The position numbers and the translations under genes were made by a program. 64,000 bases of DNA, taken from positions 1-64,000 of the forward strand of contig MZZL01000406.1 of the NCBI GenBank assembly GCA_002749535.1. Reading direction: 5' to 3'. Source of the DNA: Apophysomyces variabilis (taxonomy: Eukaryota > Mucoromycota > Mucoromycetes > Mucorales > Mucoraceae). Numbering within the stretch: the first letter of the stretch is position 1; each line of letters opens with the position of its first letter. The notes beneath the pieces were generated by a model. That model did not search any database, was not told the DNA's origin, and was given only the letters and a program-made list of their open reading frames with translations. Positions 48,420-59,717 of this stretch are shown in pieces.

Positions 48420-49335
48420 CTTCAAGGCTGCAGACACCTTTCGCACTTCTTTCTCTTCTCTCAAGTCGTGGCAAGTGAACATTCTATCTATGAGTGGAAT
48501 CAACGATACAAACCAGTGAGTGAACATTTTCCCTAAGTATGGTTAACTCTGACATATACGTATGTTTTCTCTCCAGGAACTGCAGTTTTATTATCATGTA
48601 TCACACTTTCTTCAACAGCGTCTTCACGACCTAAAAGAACTGCAAGCTACAAATGGAAGCACTTGACACAACGATATTGATAAAGTTGATGACCTTATGA
48701 AACAAACAAGGACACATATTCAGTTTATCCAAGACGAACCCACTATGTCAAAACAAGATAAGGACGCGATTTCTCTCGAATACGTCAAATTCGAGTTCGC
48801 TCTTTCGCAGCATCAAAGCGAATGCGAGTTTCGAATGATGGACTTGAAACTAAAGAACATGACACAAAAATACATGCAAAATCGCAACAGTGCGAGGAAC
48901 TGGAATCAAGGCTACAATTATTGGAAAATAAGGTTGTTCAAAACCAACCTAGCATGCAGAAAATCGATTACAAGGATCTTTGGCCATTGTAGCTAAATTA
49001 TTTGGGTCTGTCCAGGAACACGCTGCTTTATCTTTAACCATTACACGGCTTATCAAGTCCTCTGCAAAAAGGTGGGGTTAAAACGCTATTTTTAGCTTAC
49101 TGACACCATTGCTTTTAGGTACAAGAGGCGTTTTATCTTAGCTCTTTCATAGTGCAAACAAAATATGGCCCTGACAAGAACGAACTTAAGACCGTTTCAA
49201 CAGCTGATGAGTACAAGGAGGCCATACAGAATCTGGTTAAAGACGGAAAGCCAGATGGCCATGCCTATCTGATGGAAATATACATTCAACATAGTGAGGA
49301 AAAAGAAGATGCAAAGGTAAACGTTGCCACTTTGT
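48420..49335 (+). pseudogene. Decayed coiled-coil/helical-repeat gene with stop and frameshifts
   Basis: Exon-like segments keep splice signals but are broken. SQVVASEHSIYEWNQRYKP splices to ELQFYYHVSHFLQQRLHDLK, then an in-frame TGA after ATNGST interrupts the reading before HNDIDKVDDLMKQTRTHIQF. The frame then changes at about 48890 (EELESRLQLLENKVVQNQPS) and again at about 48970 (GSLAIVAKLFGSVQEHAALS). A last piece, TKYGPDKNELKTVSTADEYK with NLVKDGKPDGHAYLMEIYIQ, looks like a Sel1/HCP-type helical repeat. Each piece is coherent, yet no splicing joins them all, so I read this as a recently dead gene. Function of the living relatives is unknown to me. Confidence 0.5.
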
Positions 49336-49582
49336 AGCTCTCTTCCTTTCTTTTATATATTTGGTAAATGTGCACCTATTAACCAGTTATACATAGATGA
49401 ATTCAGATGAAACAGAGAGCGATGGGCACAGCGAATAGTTTGTCAAGCTTGGTGAACAAGATCTTCCTTCGGTTATATCAAAACCCAAAGCTATATTTAA
49501 TGACCAGAAAGAGGCAGAAACACATCATTATCGTAGGCAGACAAATTGCTACGCTCCTAAGACACTGACTTCTTTTCACGTA

Positions 49583-50181
49583 ATGGACAGTATAGCTTCG
49601 AAACGTTTTCCTTCTGACAGTCATGAAAGATCATATTGCGGTTCCTATCACTGGCGAATAAGGAACTGGAAAGATATGAAATGTGTAGATGAAAGCGAGA
49701 CATTCGATATAGGCGGACATAAATGGTAACGAGGCATATTGCTTGGAGAGTACTGAACGTGAATAGGCGGCTTTGTATCTGTAATCAATGGTGCTCGATT
49801 TCTGTAGAGGTCATCGCGTTTTCCTTTCAGCATGCTTGCAAGTCCAAACATGGCGTAAAAGCTGAATTCATAATGCTAATATCAAACGTAACCAAACCTG
49901 ACATATATATTCACAGTGAACGTAAGTCTGACAGTTTAGCTTGTTGTATGTTAATCAAAGACAAATTATGCACTGTACAAAAGTTTGTCGGACACAGAGA
50001 CGAACCCGTCATAGTGGATTTGAGCTATCCCACTGAGTTGTTGACTAAAACATGCGAAGAAAAAGGTGTATTCAATGAAGATAATCAGTGTAATGTGTCC
50101 GTGTATATCCGTATCGGGGAAGTTGTTCCTAAAGTTGACGGGCTTCATCAGGATGTTACGTCTCAGAAGGCAACTGAATAG
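49583..50181 (+). pseudogene. MATH (TRAF-like) domain fragment, probably the 3' part of the same decayed gene
   Basis: YHWRIRNWKDMK and ETFDIGGHKW read into a 41-base intron (49726-49766), and the next exon gives RLCICNQWCSISVEVIAFSF followed by HGVKAEFIMLISNVTKPDIY. The spliced GGHKWRLCI and the following strands fit a MATH domain as in USP7/UBP15 or TRAF proteins. The frame stays open to 50181 (QCNVSVYIRIGEVVPKVDGL, ending TSQKATE). A stop lies just upstream at about 49436, and the preceding gene portion is broken, so this is listed as a pseudogene. It may still be expressed from an internal start at 49583. Confidence 0.45.
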
Positions 50182-50911
50182 GCTTTGTTTGTATTTGAAA
50201 AACCATAAATAATATTTGTCCATATACGCAACATCTGTAACCAGCTTGTGTCGGAAAAATTTGTATTAATCTACGGGGAATGTCAGTCTCTGTTCATTCG
50301 TACTCGTTTTCTGTGGGATTATCTTTTCATCTCGTAAAGACTTGTCCTGTTTTACTGGAAGTAAATACATCAAGAGTCGTTTGCCATACGTTAGATCTTC
50401 CCGTTTGAAGCTTATGCGCTTGTCCTATTATCTAGTAGAGAAAGACCATTCAATAGACCGGTATTGGTTACCAACTCAAACGGTGCGCTTCAACGAATTC
50501 TTTATCCTTATAAGGTTTATCCACAGGCGGATTGGGAAATTGGGATATTTATCCATGGTTTTCAATACTTCATCCCGTGGTTGCAGACATTTTCTTCGGC
50601 CGGTGCAATGGCGATGGTGCATAATCGTAGTGTCGCCTGGGGATGTTTGGATCTTTCATTAGGGAAATTTAGCGCACAAAGTCGGAGGAAAGAGAATCGT
50701 CTTGGACGTTTTTATTGCTAGAATATTTCTTGTTTGATGTCCATGCTCCTTACGTCTGTATCAGCTTTGAATATAAATCCCCATCTTGTATTTGAGGCAT
50801 CCATACAGATCGTGCATCGTATCGTATCGTATCCTTAAGACCACCGTGTTTGCATAGCCAAGTCATTCTGAGGCTTTGCTTGGTCCTTGCACCATCATAA
50901 CTATTGACTCC
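50182..50911. other. Intergenic with an unrecognised open stretch
   Basis: A plus frame at about 50464-50721 (ILYPYKVYPQADWEIGIFIH, GFQYFIPWLQTFSSAGAMAM) has coding-like composition but no known motif or clear exon partners. A short atcgt repeat follows at about 50815-50835. No gene is called. Confidence 0.3.
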
Positions 50912-50926
50912 TAAGTTTTGATACAG
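50912..50926. repeat. Target-site duplication, left copy (LINE 3' side)
   Basis: The 15-base sequence taagttttgatacag occurs here and again at 54032-54046, exactly flanking the LINE body. This is the footprint of target-primed reverse transcription. Confidence 0.8.
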
Positions 50927-51107
50927 GTGAAAGTTGAATTTTATTTAATGACGGTGAGCGCTGCGCTTATCAAAGCATGTCCGCTCTCGCCCGGTCAGAA
51001 AAAAGAAAGGGAAATGAAAAAACCCTGACATGGCAGCAGGGAAAAAAGGAAGGAGGGTGTAGGAAAAAGTTACAGATGAAGGGAAGGGTAGGGAGATGTC
51101 GAGGTAG

Positions 51108-52304
51108 CTAGTCGGAATTGATCCAGTGTAAAAAGTTTTGGGTAATGGGAATGTCAGAAGTGAGATGACAGTCGGTATGGGAGCTATCAGGGTGGCAAGC
51201 CTGATCAATTTCTGTTAAGATCTGTTGAAGTAATGGCCAAGTGCGACTCCAATACAATCGCTGCTGTGGGAGACGAGGTGCTTTGTGAGGGAGGCGATTG
51301 AGTACGGTAGAGATTGGGTCATGGATTGTTGAGGGCACTTGGAGGCGAGAATGAGTATCAAAGCAGCGGATAAAGTGGTTGCGACTGGTATGGCCATGTC
51401 TGCAACGGGGACAGGATCTCAGCTTTCCCCCAGGCATCCAACCTAAACGCCAGCGAGTGCACCGGCTACGTTCCATGCGGGTCATAGGGATCCAGGTAAT
51501 AGGATCTATACCTAATGAGGGTCGACAGGCAGTCAACAGTACTGCATTATTTCCTGATCGGCTTAAGGATAGGTTTTCAGAGCGGAAAGTGTGGAACAGG
51601 GCACGGAGATCAGAGGCATTAGGATTGCTTGTTTGAGTAGTAAGACGGGTCCATAATGCCGTTTGCTGCAGCTTGGACCAGTGACTGGTGGAATAGTTAG
51701 TGAGGTGTGCGATAACCGTTGCAAGTAAGGTATCATCAGGTAAAAGGTGTGCTCGTAGCACAAATTTAGCCTGTAGATAAGCTACACGTTCAGCCATTGA
51801 CGGGAGGTTGGTCAAATGCCGCATAACGCTAGTGGAAGCAGAGCGGTGAGATCCATAACAGAGGCGAAGACACTGTGCCTGAGTCGATTCCAGGAGAGCA
51901 AGTTGGGCGAAGGTGAATTTCGTAATTGCAAGACCATACTCTAGTTTGGGGCGTATGAATTGGCGATACAAACGGGAGGACAATAGGCGATTGAAGCCGG
52001 AAGCACTGACGCCGATACTATTTAGTATGCGCATACTATGGAGAGCACCGGTACTATTCTGCTGTATTAAACGGATAGGGTCAATGGCACCTGTTGAACG
52101 AAAAGGGATTCCCAGATAGCTGAAGAAATCAGCTCGAGGAAGTTCCTGGTCGTATAATGTGAGCTGAGGAGGCGATGTTGTGGAGCGTTTATCTTGGAAA
52201 ATGACCACGCATTTATCAGGGTTCCAACGGTATCCAAGGCTGATGCTATGATCTTCACATGCCTTGAGGAGAGCTGGCATGGTATGCCTCGTACCGATTA
52301 GCAC
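51108..52304 (-). pseudogene. LINE reverse transcriptase C-terminal part
   Basis: Open frame after the YADD catalytic motif (52308-52319): thumb region PADFFSYLGIPF-like sequence, the connecting helices FNRLLSSRLYRQFIRPKLEY, then CRPSLGIDPITW, RCTRWRLGWMPGG and the CPRC...H...C motif, ending LHWINSD. It is in a different frame from the upstream reverse-transcriptase portion because of the single-base change at the G run near 52430. Confidence 0.85.
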
Positions 52305-52396
52305 TACGTCATCAGCATATAATAGGCAATTGATGCGTATATCGAGAGGAGGTGGGCCCGTAGATATGCGAGAGGACAGGCAGATGGGTGGGTTTG

Positions 52397-53863
52397 CTAA
52401 GAGTTGGTCTTCTGTAGTTCGGAGTAAGGGGGGAAGGAATTGATATAAATGGAATATAGAAAAGGGGAGAGTATAGAGCCTTGAAGGACTCCAGTAGTAG
52501 GACGAAACCGGCGAGAGGTAGTGTTTGATAGTAGCACTTCTATGAAAACATCATTGAAAAGAATTTTTAGTAGCGTTAATAACGGTGGAGTGCAATGGGG
52601 TGCTAGAGCATTCCAAATGACACGTCGATCGACGGTATCATAGGCCGACTTTATGTCCAAAAAGGCCAGGATCGGCGTTTTACCATATTTTTTCTTATGG
52701 AGGGTACAAAGTTCTTGAAGGCAGAGTACTTGATCCAGTGAGCTTCGAGATTCGCGGAATCCACCTTGAGCAACATCCAACGGCGGGGAGCTGTCCAGGA
52801 GAGATTGCTGGAGGCATTTTTCCAGAATTTTACGAAGGATAGAAGTCAGACTGATTGGGCGGAAGTTGGCCGGGTCGGTCGTGGAACCTTTTTTGTAGAT
52901 AGGGATCACTTGAGCCACGCGCCACGCTTCAGGCGTAGTTCCCCATTTCCAGCACAGATGGAACAAATCAGTAAGAACAGGAGCTAGTGGCTCCACAATA
53001 GGACGGAGCATTTCTGCTCGCAAGTGATCGACACCGGGAGCCTTGCGCGGTGGAGCCTGAGTTATACATTCAGTGACAAGACCAATGCTAAATGGGCTGT
53101 CTGTCATGAAGTGACTAGGACTATCAGATAAGGGATCTAGAGAAGGAGGAATCGGACATATGTTAGTGGCTGGTGCCTGGGAGGTGGCGCACAAGAGGGT
53201 TCCTGAAAGCGTTTGTTCCAGATGGTTAGCCATAGATTCAACAGCTGCGTATGGTCCTTGCGGATGGCAGTATTGCGGTTGTAATGTACGACCTTTTCGG
53301 ATACGTTTTATTCGGGCTGATGCCGCAGTGAAATCTCCTTGTTCCATTTGTTCGCAAAATATTCGCCAAGTTTGGCTTCGACGGATATTGATGGCGCGGC
53401 GCACTTGTGCCCGGGCTTCCTGATGGCGGATCCACCAGGTCAGCTTACTAGTACCTACGGCGCGCCTCCATTTTCTATAACAGTGTTCGCGATGTTGCAC
53501 TGCGGTCTCTAGTGTAGGAGTCCAGAACCATTTAGCATGTTGGGGAGGGGTGAGTTGACGTCCAATACTGGTATCTAAAGCGTCATAGATGGCAGCACAC
53601 AAGCGATTAGCGATTTCATCAATTGGTGTCACTAAAGCGCATTCCTCATTTAGGTGGGAAAGGATCAATGTATGTAAATCGTGGATATTATTTCGGAAAC
53701 TGTGGACATAATTTTCCAGATCACTAACATTCTTGAGGCGACTGAGTCTCCAAAGTCTCCTCGGCGGGTTGGCATTTGAAAGAGAAGGGGGAGTATCAGG
53801 TGAAAAGGTGAAGTGGACAAGTTTGTGGTCTGAGTCTAAAGAAAGGTCATCTCGCACACGCAT
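52397..53863 (-). pseudogene. LINE endonuclease end and reverse transcriptase N-terminal part
   Basis: This frame reads from the end of the endonuclease (SLDSDHKLVHF) through a linker to the RT palm (LAFLDIKSAYDTVDRRVIWN) and GVLQGSILSPFLYSIYIN, then runs out of frame at ELQKTNS and stops. In the +1 frame the same DNA gives LLRTTEDQLLANPPICLSS leading to YADD. The shift falls on six G on the plus strand at 52428-52433. Confidence 0.85.
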
Positions 53864-54031
53864 AGAAGGGTCAGTAAAAGAGCCTGACGTTACAAACCAA
53901 TCAATAATGCTAGATTGAGTGTTTTTCCAAAAAGTAGCCTTTCCGTGGGCAAGATCAGCGTTTCTTAAAGAGAGACCGGAGCTGATTAGCCAGTTCCGAA
54001 ATAATCGTCCGCGAGTGTTGGTGCTGTGGTA

Positions 54032-54046
54032 TAAGTTTTGATACAG
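54032..54046. repeat. Target-site duplication, right copy (LINE 5' side)
   Basis: Second copy of taagttttgatacag, identical to 50912-50926. The truncated LINE coding sequence begins directly next to it. Confidence 0.8.
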
Positions 54047-54050
54047 TGCT

Positions 54051-54223
54051 TCCCCGCTAATGTCAATGACGTGATTAGAGCCTATCGATTGAAAATAGGC
54101 GGGGAGTCACAATAACGGGGAGATGCAATGGCTTGAATTAGCATAGAAACCTCTTTTTCGGGAATCTCAAAATGATTGAAATAGGCGAGGATTGACATTA
54201 ACGAAGATTGACATTAGCGGGGA
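54051..54223. repeat. Short element with 17-bp terminal inverted repeats
   Basis: tccccgctaatgtcaat (54051-54067) is the exact reverse complement of 54207-54223. The 173-bp interval has further imperfect copies of the same words (attgacattaacg at 54191, aggcggggagtcac near 54093, aataacggggaga near 54112). It has no coding capacity, so it looks like a MITE or the end of a larger element. No clear target duplication was seen. It begins 4 bases after the right LINE target duplication. Confidence 0.6.
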
Positions 54224-55131
54224 GGCAATGTATAGCATGGCACTTCCCAATATGACAGACGTTCCAAGCTCTTGGTCATGTCATGTTGATGATAGCGAGA
54301 ATGAAACAACAGGTCCTACGTCTAACGTCAGGATAATACTCATGGGTTTTTACAAATAGGAATGCCATCCGTCCACAGGATTTTGCTCCGGATAATATTT
54401 GTTGTTATCTGAGGTTATACAGCGTAAAGATTGACAATGTGCCTGAAACCTGTATCGCAAACTCAAATACGGCAATCGCCAATTAAAAGCTTATCTCATC
54501 TGTTAAGTAAAGAGACAGTTAATTCACGATCCATAAACAGATCTATCGCCAACACTTGTATGTCACTACTGTTATCATCGGCTTTACAATTAAAAAAGAC
54601 TCGATTTTAGCTTCTTCGGACTAACCCTTCGGAAAACCAAAAAAAGTTGAGCTGCTTCGGCAAAAGCACCCGTAATTTGACGTGCGTTTCTTGGCTAATT
54701 GCGCGAACGACTTTTTCCCAAGTACAAATCAACGGCTTCCATGACAACAAAAGTCAAGAACTTAGCCTAGTAATCATAGGTAAGCAGTATACTTATTTGC
54801 TAGACAGGTTGGAATGAATGAGCTGTATACAAGTTTACTTTTCTGTTCATTTAAACGATCAGAGTCACTCTGTTTTATGTCAGATAGAGTCATTCCATAA
54901 AAAGATTAGATTATCTGTAAAGATGAAATGTGAAGTGAGGGAGGTTGAAAGAAGAAAAGAAAATTCTGTTGAACAAGATGAAACCATCTTCATTTCAGTT
55001 TACTTGAGCGAAATCTCGTATTGGCTAATTCTGTCGCAAATTCAATCCATTTTTTGAAGAACGAAAGAAAAAGATGAGAGATGTTGTGTACACCTACAAC
55101 ACATTGATGAAGAACCTCTTCCAACATTGCC

Positions 55132-57045
55132 ATGGTTTCAAATAAGGAAATTGACAGTGCCACTGAGCTGCAGATGATGCTGCAGCGCTTGCAGGCCCTT
55201 GTGGTTGATTGTAGGTTCATTGGAAACCACGTGCTGACGAACTGAAACCTTTTTCCCCTTGCGTTCCTTTTATATTATACGTTTGTCGCTTTTCAGATGT
55301 CAGGCAAGGTCAGAATGAAAACAGCCGAGTGGTCCAATACTTTGCACCTGAGAATCTGTATGAGCTCATGGATCTCTCACTCCCGGTTCAAGGTTGCGGA
55401 GTGGAACGTAAGTGGAAGGAAGAGCATTTGTATGTCATAAAAATGGTCTTGACACAAAACCAAATGAAGCCACATTCGAGTTGATCAAGTCGACTCTTCG
55501 TTACAGCGTCAACTCATGGAATCCTCGTTTTATGGACAAACTATACGCTGGCACCAATCCTATTGGCGTGATTTCCGAGCTTGTTTTGGCTGTGTTGAAC
55601 AGCAATGCTCATGTATACAGTTGCTCTCCTGTATTAACTCTCATGGAGGTTGAGGTTACCAAAGCGGTGGGCAAGCTACTAAATATGGGCGGGGTAAGGA
55701 AAAGAAAATATATGGGACCATGTCATGAACTAACTAAATCCTCGGTGCCAAAGGAGGCAGGAGGATTGCTGTGCCCCGGCGGTTCGGCCTCGAATTTACT
55801 GGCTATGGTCACAGCAAGAAACAAGCTGTTTCCCTCTATCAAAGCCAAAGGCTACTTTCCAAGGCCGTTTAACCCCAAAGCGGATTACGGTATTCTCAAG
55901 GTGTTCACCTCAACTCATAGCCACTACAGTATCGAAAAGGCAGCATTGGTCCTTGGTCTTGGTGCAGACAATGTGGTAAAAGTACCAGTTGATGATCGAG
56001 GACGGATGCGCCCTGATGAATTGGGTAGGTGGTCTCCAGGGACAACGCAGTAACTATAAGAGTGACAGCATCTCACAATGTTCATCAATAGAGCGTTTGA
56101 TTCAAAAAAGCATCGACCTGGGAGAAACGCCATTCTTCATTAATGCAACCGCGGGTACGACCGTCTTGGTAAGTACCAAGTCTTCTGCTTTATAATTAAT
56201 TCGACTAGCCTGATCGATTAATTAAGAATTCATTTAGGGCGCATTCGATCCAATTCGTAAAATATCTGAAATTGCCAAACGATATAGTTGTTGGCTTCAT
56301 GTTGATGGTTCTTGGGGAGGCTCAATCATTTTCTCAGAAAAAATTGTCAATTCAACAGATTGGCTGGATGGTTCCGGATTGGTAAAAAAGAAACATAGTT
56401 CTTCAAAGGAGGAACTGGAAATAGATAACCAACCTTACCTTATCTTCCGTTTAGGCGGATACATTTACACTCAACCCACACAAACTCCTGGGTGTCCCTC
56501 TGCAATGCTCAATGGTTGTAACGCCCCACGAAGGTCACTTGTTGTTCGCTCGGGCAAACTCACTAAAAGCAGATTATCTGTTCCATGGCAACCCGTTCGA
56601 CTTGGGTGCTGGCACCATTGGTTGTGGACGGCGTCCTGATGCCCTCAAGGTATTTCTTGCTTGGAAATTTTATGGTCAGCAAGGTTTAGGTGCTCGCATT
56701 GAACACGCTATTCAAGCGACTACCCAGTTTACCTCAATTGTCCGAGAACGGCAGGATCGTGGCTTTTTGCTAGTCAAAGATCCCAGCCCATTCCTGCAGG
56801 TATGCTTTTGGTTTGTACCTCCAGGCGTGAGTAAAGATAACTTATCTACGGTGACCCGACTACTGCACGAACGTGTCAACCAAAGGGGAGAATTCTTGGT
56901 AGATCATGCCCCACTGCCTGACCAACCGGACTTTTTCCGTGTTGTTATTAACGCGCCCACGGTAAATGTCCGTCGGGACTTGGTCCAACTGCTGGATGCC
57001 ATTGAACATGAAAGTCGAAACGTGGCATGGGAGCAAATTTTTTAA
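55132..57045 (+). CDS. PLP-dependent decarboxylase, glutamate / cysteine-sulfinate type (GAD/CSAD)
   Basis: Group II pyridoxal-phosphate decarboxylase, closest in style to animal GAD/CSAD. Start at 55132 gives MVSNKEIDSATELQMMLQRL; after introns come YFAPENLYELMDLSLP, then TLRYSVNSWNPRFMDKLYAG and NAHVYSCSPVLTLMEVEV. The cofactor site has GGLLCPGGSASNLLAMVTAR, FTSTHSHYSIEKAALVLGLG and FFINATAGTTVLG, then WLHVDGSWGGSIIFSEK. An intron near 56380-56455 joins to ADTFTLNPHKLLGVPLQC, where NPHK carries the Schiff-base Lys. The end is FLAWKFYGQQGLGARIEHAI, LQVCFWFVPPG and FFRVVINAP. About 500 residues, the family length. It could make GABA, beta-alanine or hypotaurine; residues that decide the substrate cannot be judged by eye. 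About six introns. Confidence 0.88.
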
Positions 57046-59717
57046 AATAAAATAGATGAGCATAGACCGAATCATATCCCAGTGTTTTTACCATTAGTCA
57101 GCAGCGCCCCGTGTAGGCCGATCTTTCAACGTGTGCCCAAACTTTACCTTATTTTCGGTGTCGACTTATAAGGAACCTTAAATAACCAAAGTTAAATATA
57201 CTGAAAACCAAAAGATGAGGCTTTCGTGAAAATGACATAGAATCGATATATTTCCCAGACAAACGTGCTTTCATGGATATTATTGAGCTGAAATAGATTG
57301 ACATATCTAGTCAAAGTCTACCATATGGTATCCGTATCTGCTATTATTGCTGCTGAGTAAATAAATTTGTAGGGTTGGTATAACGTTCGACAATTGCATA
57401 AACAAAAGTGTAGCACAGCCAACTTGAAGAGGATCTCCGTTACTTATCTGTCCCCAAATATTCACGGGTGCCAAGTAAAAGTTCATTAGCCTTGGTTCTG
57501 GATTGTTGCGGTAAAGGTTACTGTACCCTGGAATTTACCGTTTGTTATCTGAGATGATCTTACCTTGTGTTTCACTCATTATCATGGCATTTGCATTCAT
57601 TGGTTATATTTTTCTGTATATGCTTCAGAATCCCCAATAAAAAACCATTTGTTTGTAATAACGCTCAAACTATACAGTGTTGTGGAGACTGAGTCTTTTG
57701 GCTTGTTGGGAAAGGGTATTAGATCTATAACCTTCCCAAGCAGACCCCAAGGGGCTCGGATAATTTTCCCCGCTTTTAGGATGTTTTTCCCGCCCAAACT
57801 TTTCTCGTGGATCGGTCAATGCGTGGGTGGATGAGGGAGTACAAGCATTCCTAAATATAACAAGGTATTACATATTTATTGGACAATTGGAGCAAACAAA
57901 CCCTGAACATGTACATACCTTTTGTCTGACAAGGAATGCTGCACTAATAAGAAGTGTCAAACTGTCAATGCCCGCAAATCAACAAAGAGGAAGTGAATTT
58001 GTTTTGTCGTCGTGTGTAGAAATGGTGAGAAACCTTGCCATAATACTGCAAATCAATCCTGTTAAGTTTTAGTTTGTGCGTATAGTTATCCCGAGTGGTC
58101 TTCTCGACACCTTTTAAAGATTTTTAGGATGTCAGGTGATCTGTATATGTCTCTTTGCGAGCAGTTCGTTAGCAGATGTGTTTTGGTGAGACATACATAC
58201 TGTCTACCAATGGTGGCTTATGGAGTTTTTCATCAGTTGTTGAAGTAGCCAAGTCTATCATTTTACCGTCCTGTCGTCCTAGAGTTTCGGACAAAGCCGA
58301 CAATGGCAACTCCTGCATCCTTCGTTGCTTGTACTTCTCATTGATAATTAATGGATTTTTCCTAATCCATTCAATGACCACGACATTGCTTTTCATGCTC
58401 TCAAGAACGCTATCAGAACGCTCATAGTACTGTCTAGCCTGCTTCTCTCTCATAAGAACGTAAATATCGAGTTGTTTCGCTGCGACTGATACACTCGTAG
58501 ACTTCCTAATTTTCAGTTTAAGACCCTACATTTATCCTGAGCAGTGCGTCAACTATATCGATCTTTTTCAATCTCTTTTATTATATTTATATTCTCTTCT
58601 CTAATCTTATCAACTTGCATTGTTCCCATATTAAGATATCTGAAGAGCCTGTTTCTGCAAGTGCTGTGCCTAACAAGTGATCGTTCTAGAGCATACTGAT
58701 TCTCGTCAATGAATGCAGTTCATGGGCTCATATCTATCATACCAGTCAACATTCCGAATATCCACCATGAAAGAACTTCACCATGTTGAATCGTGATTGT
58801 AGCGTGGAGCAGTGGCGAACAATTCGTAAGGAAACCCCCTTTTTGGGCAAAGGTGAATAAGATAGAAAGGGAAGTAAGATGTTGCGAAGATAGAGTGTTA
58901 AAGGAGCTTATGAAGCCCGTCGATGAGATTTCGACAAGAGAGTTCGGTTTTCTTGGTCACTGTCTGAGGGGCATTGGCTTTTTCAGTACATTGCAACCTT
59001 ACTTTTCGCAAGTACTGTTAAGCTTATGAGCGTCATTTCCAACTTTTTTTCATGCAATTGTTTCGTGAGGTTACACAACAACAACCAAGGTTGAACGATT
59101 AGCCGATAACATATTTGCGTGTCATTTAATCGTAAGGTTATTCTAAATATATAAACAAAAGAAACAGATTAGAAAACACAGGCCAAAACGTAATAAAGCC
59201 TATTAAAGTTTATACATTTTAAGACGACTGTATACGCCGAGTCCACTGGTCTTTAGGTTCCCTGGGAACCTATGATTCATCACTATTAAAGCTTTATGCA
59301 CATAGTGGAAAACTGCAGTGGGACGTGCACTAACTTTGTCTATTCATTTTGTATCATGCTCCGGACACGTGAATAACACCATAAGTGTTATGTGTGGCAG
59401 TTCCAATGTTATAAGTGTGCCCGCCAATGCCGGGTCCTTTGTCGTACAGACAAAATGGCTCGCGAAAGATAAAGGCTCGGCCTTCTTAGGGTTTATATTC
59501 TCCATGAGCCTATTGAATGTTACACCCTACTCCAGCTTAGACTAGGCTCCAAGAGAAAGAAAGACACGCTCCTGAACTGTTTTAGCCTACCATATCTGTC
59601 TTCGGCTAGAAAGTTTATGCGATACATACCGAGTTTTTCGAGGTTTCAGTTTCTAGCGAGTTTCTTAAACCTATTTTTTTTTCTCGTATCCTTCTTATCC
59701 CCACCCGTCTTACCATT
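57046..59717. other. Intergenic, contains a possible transposase fragment
   Basis: About 2.7 kb between the decarboxylase and the RasGEF. Apart from the minus-strand fragment at 58169-58523, no coding signal was recognised. Confidence 0.4.
58169..58523 (-). pseudogene. Possible transposase helix-turn-helix fragment
   Basis: A minus-strand open stretch reads KIRKSTSVSVAAKQLDIYV and ARQYYERSDSVLES, then VVIEWIRKNPLIINEKYKQR. The order (SVAAKQLxI, QYYERSDS, ENP-like IRKNP) resembles the N-terminal helix-turn-helix of Tc1/IS630-type transposases common in Mucorales. The rest of a transposase is absent. Call is from memory of the pattern and is weak. Confidence 0.35.

Larger units (their letters stand above)
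50927..54031 (-). mobile_element. 5'-truncated LINE (non-LTR retrotransposon)
   Basis: Minus-strand element of 3,105 bp bounded by a perfect 15-bp target duplication. The truncated 5' end starts inside the endonuclease (TNTRGRLFRNWLISSG, IIDWFVTSG, DSDHKLV). The reverse transcriptase follows: AWRVAQVIPIYKKGSTTDPA, NFRPISLTSILRKILEKCLQ, FLDIKSAYDTVDRRV, GVLQGSILSPFLYSIYIN and, in another frame, LLYADDVVL. The C-terminus has a CPRCRHGHTSRNHFIRCF zinc-knuckle-like motif, as in many LINEs. The 3' end has no poly(A); it finishes with ATTAAATAAAATTCAACTTTC-like sequence read on the minus strand. The element cannot move alone because of the truncation and the frameshift near 52430. Confidence 0.92.

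Noticed and set aside
51379..52119. Plus-strand frames opposite the LINE (for example 51379-51636 and 51913-52119)
   Set aside because: They are antisense shadows of the reverse transcriptase; the minus strand carries the conserved RT motifs.
33644..57045. A sulfur-metabolism gene cluster (MetH, methionine permease, GAD/CSAD)
   Set aside because: The genes are separated by kilobases with unrelated genes and a LINE between them; fungal clusters are usually tighter. Kept only as a remark.
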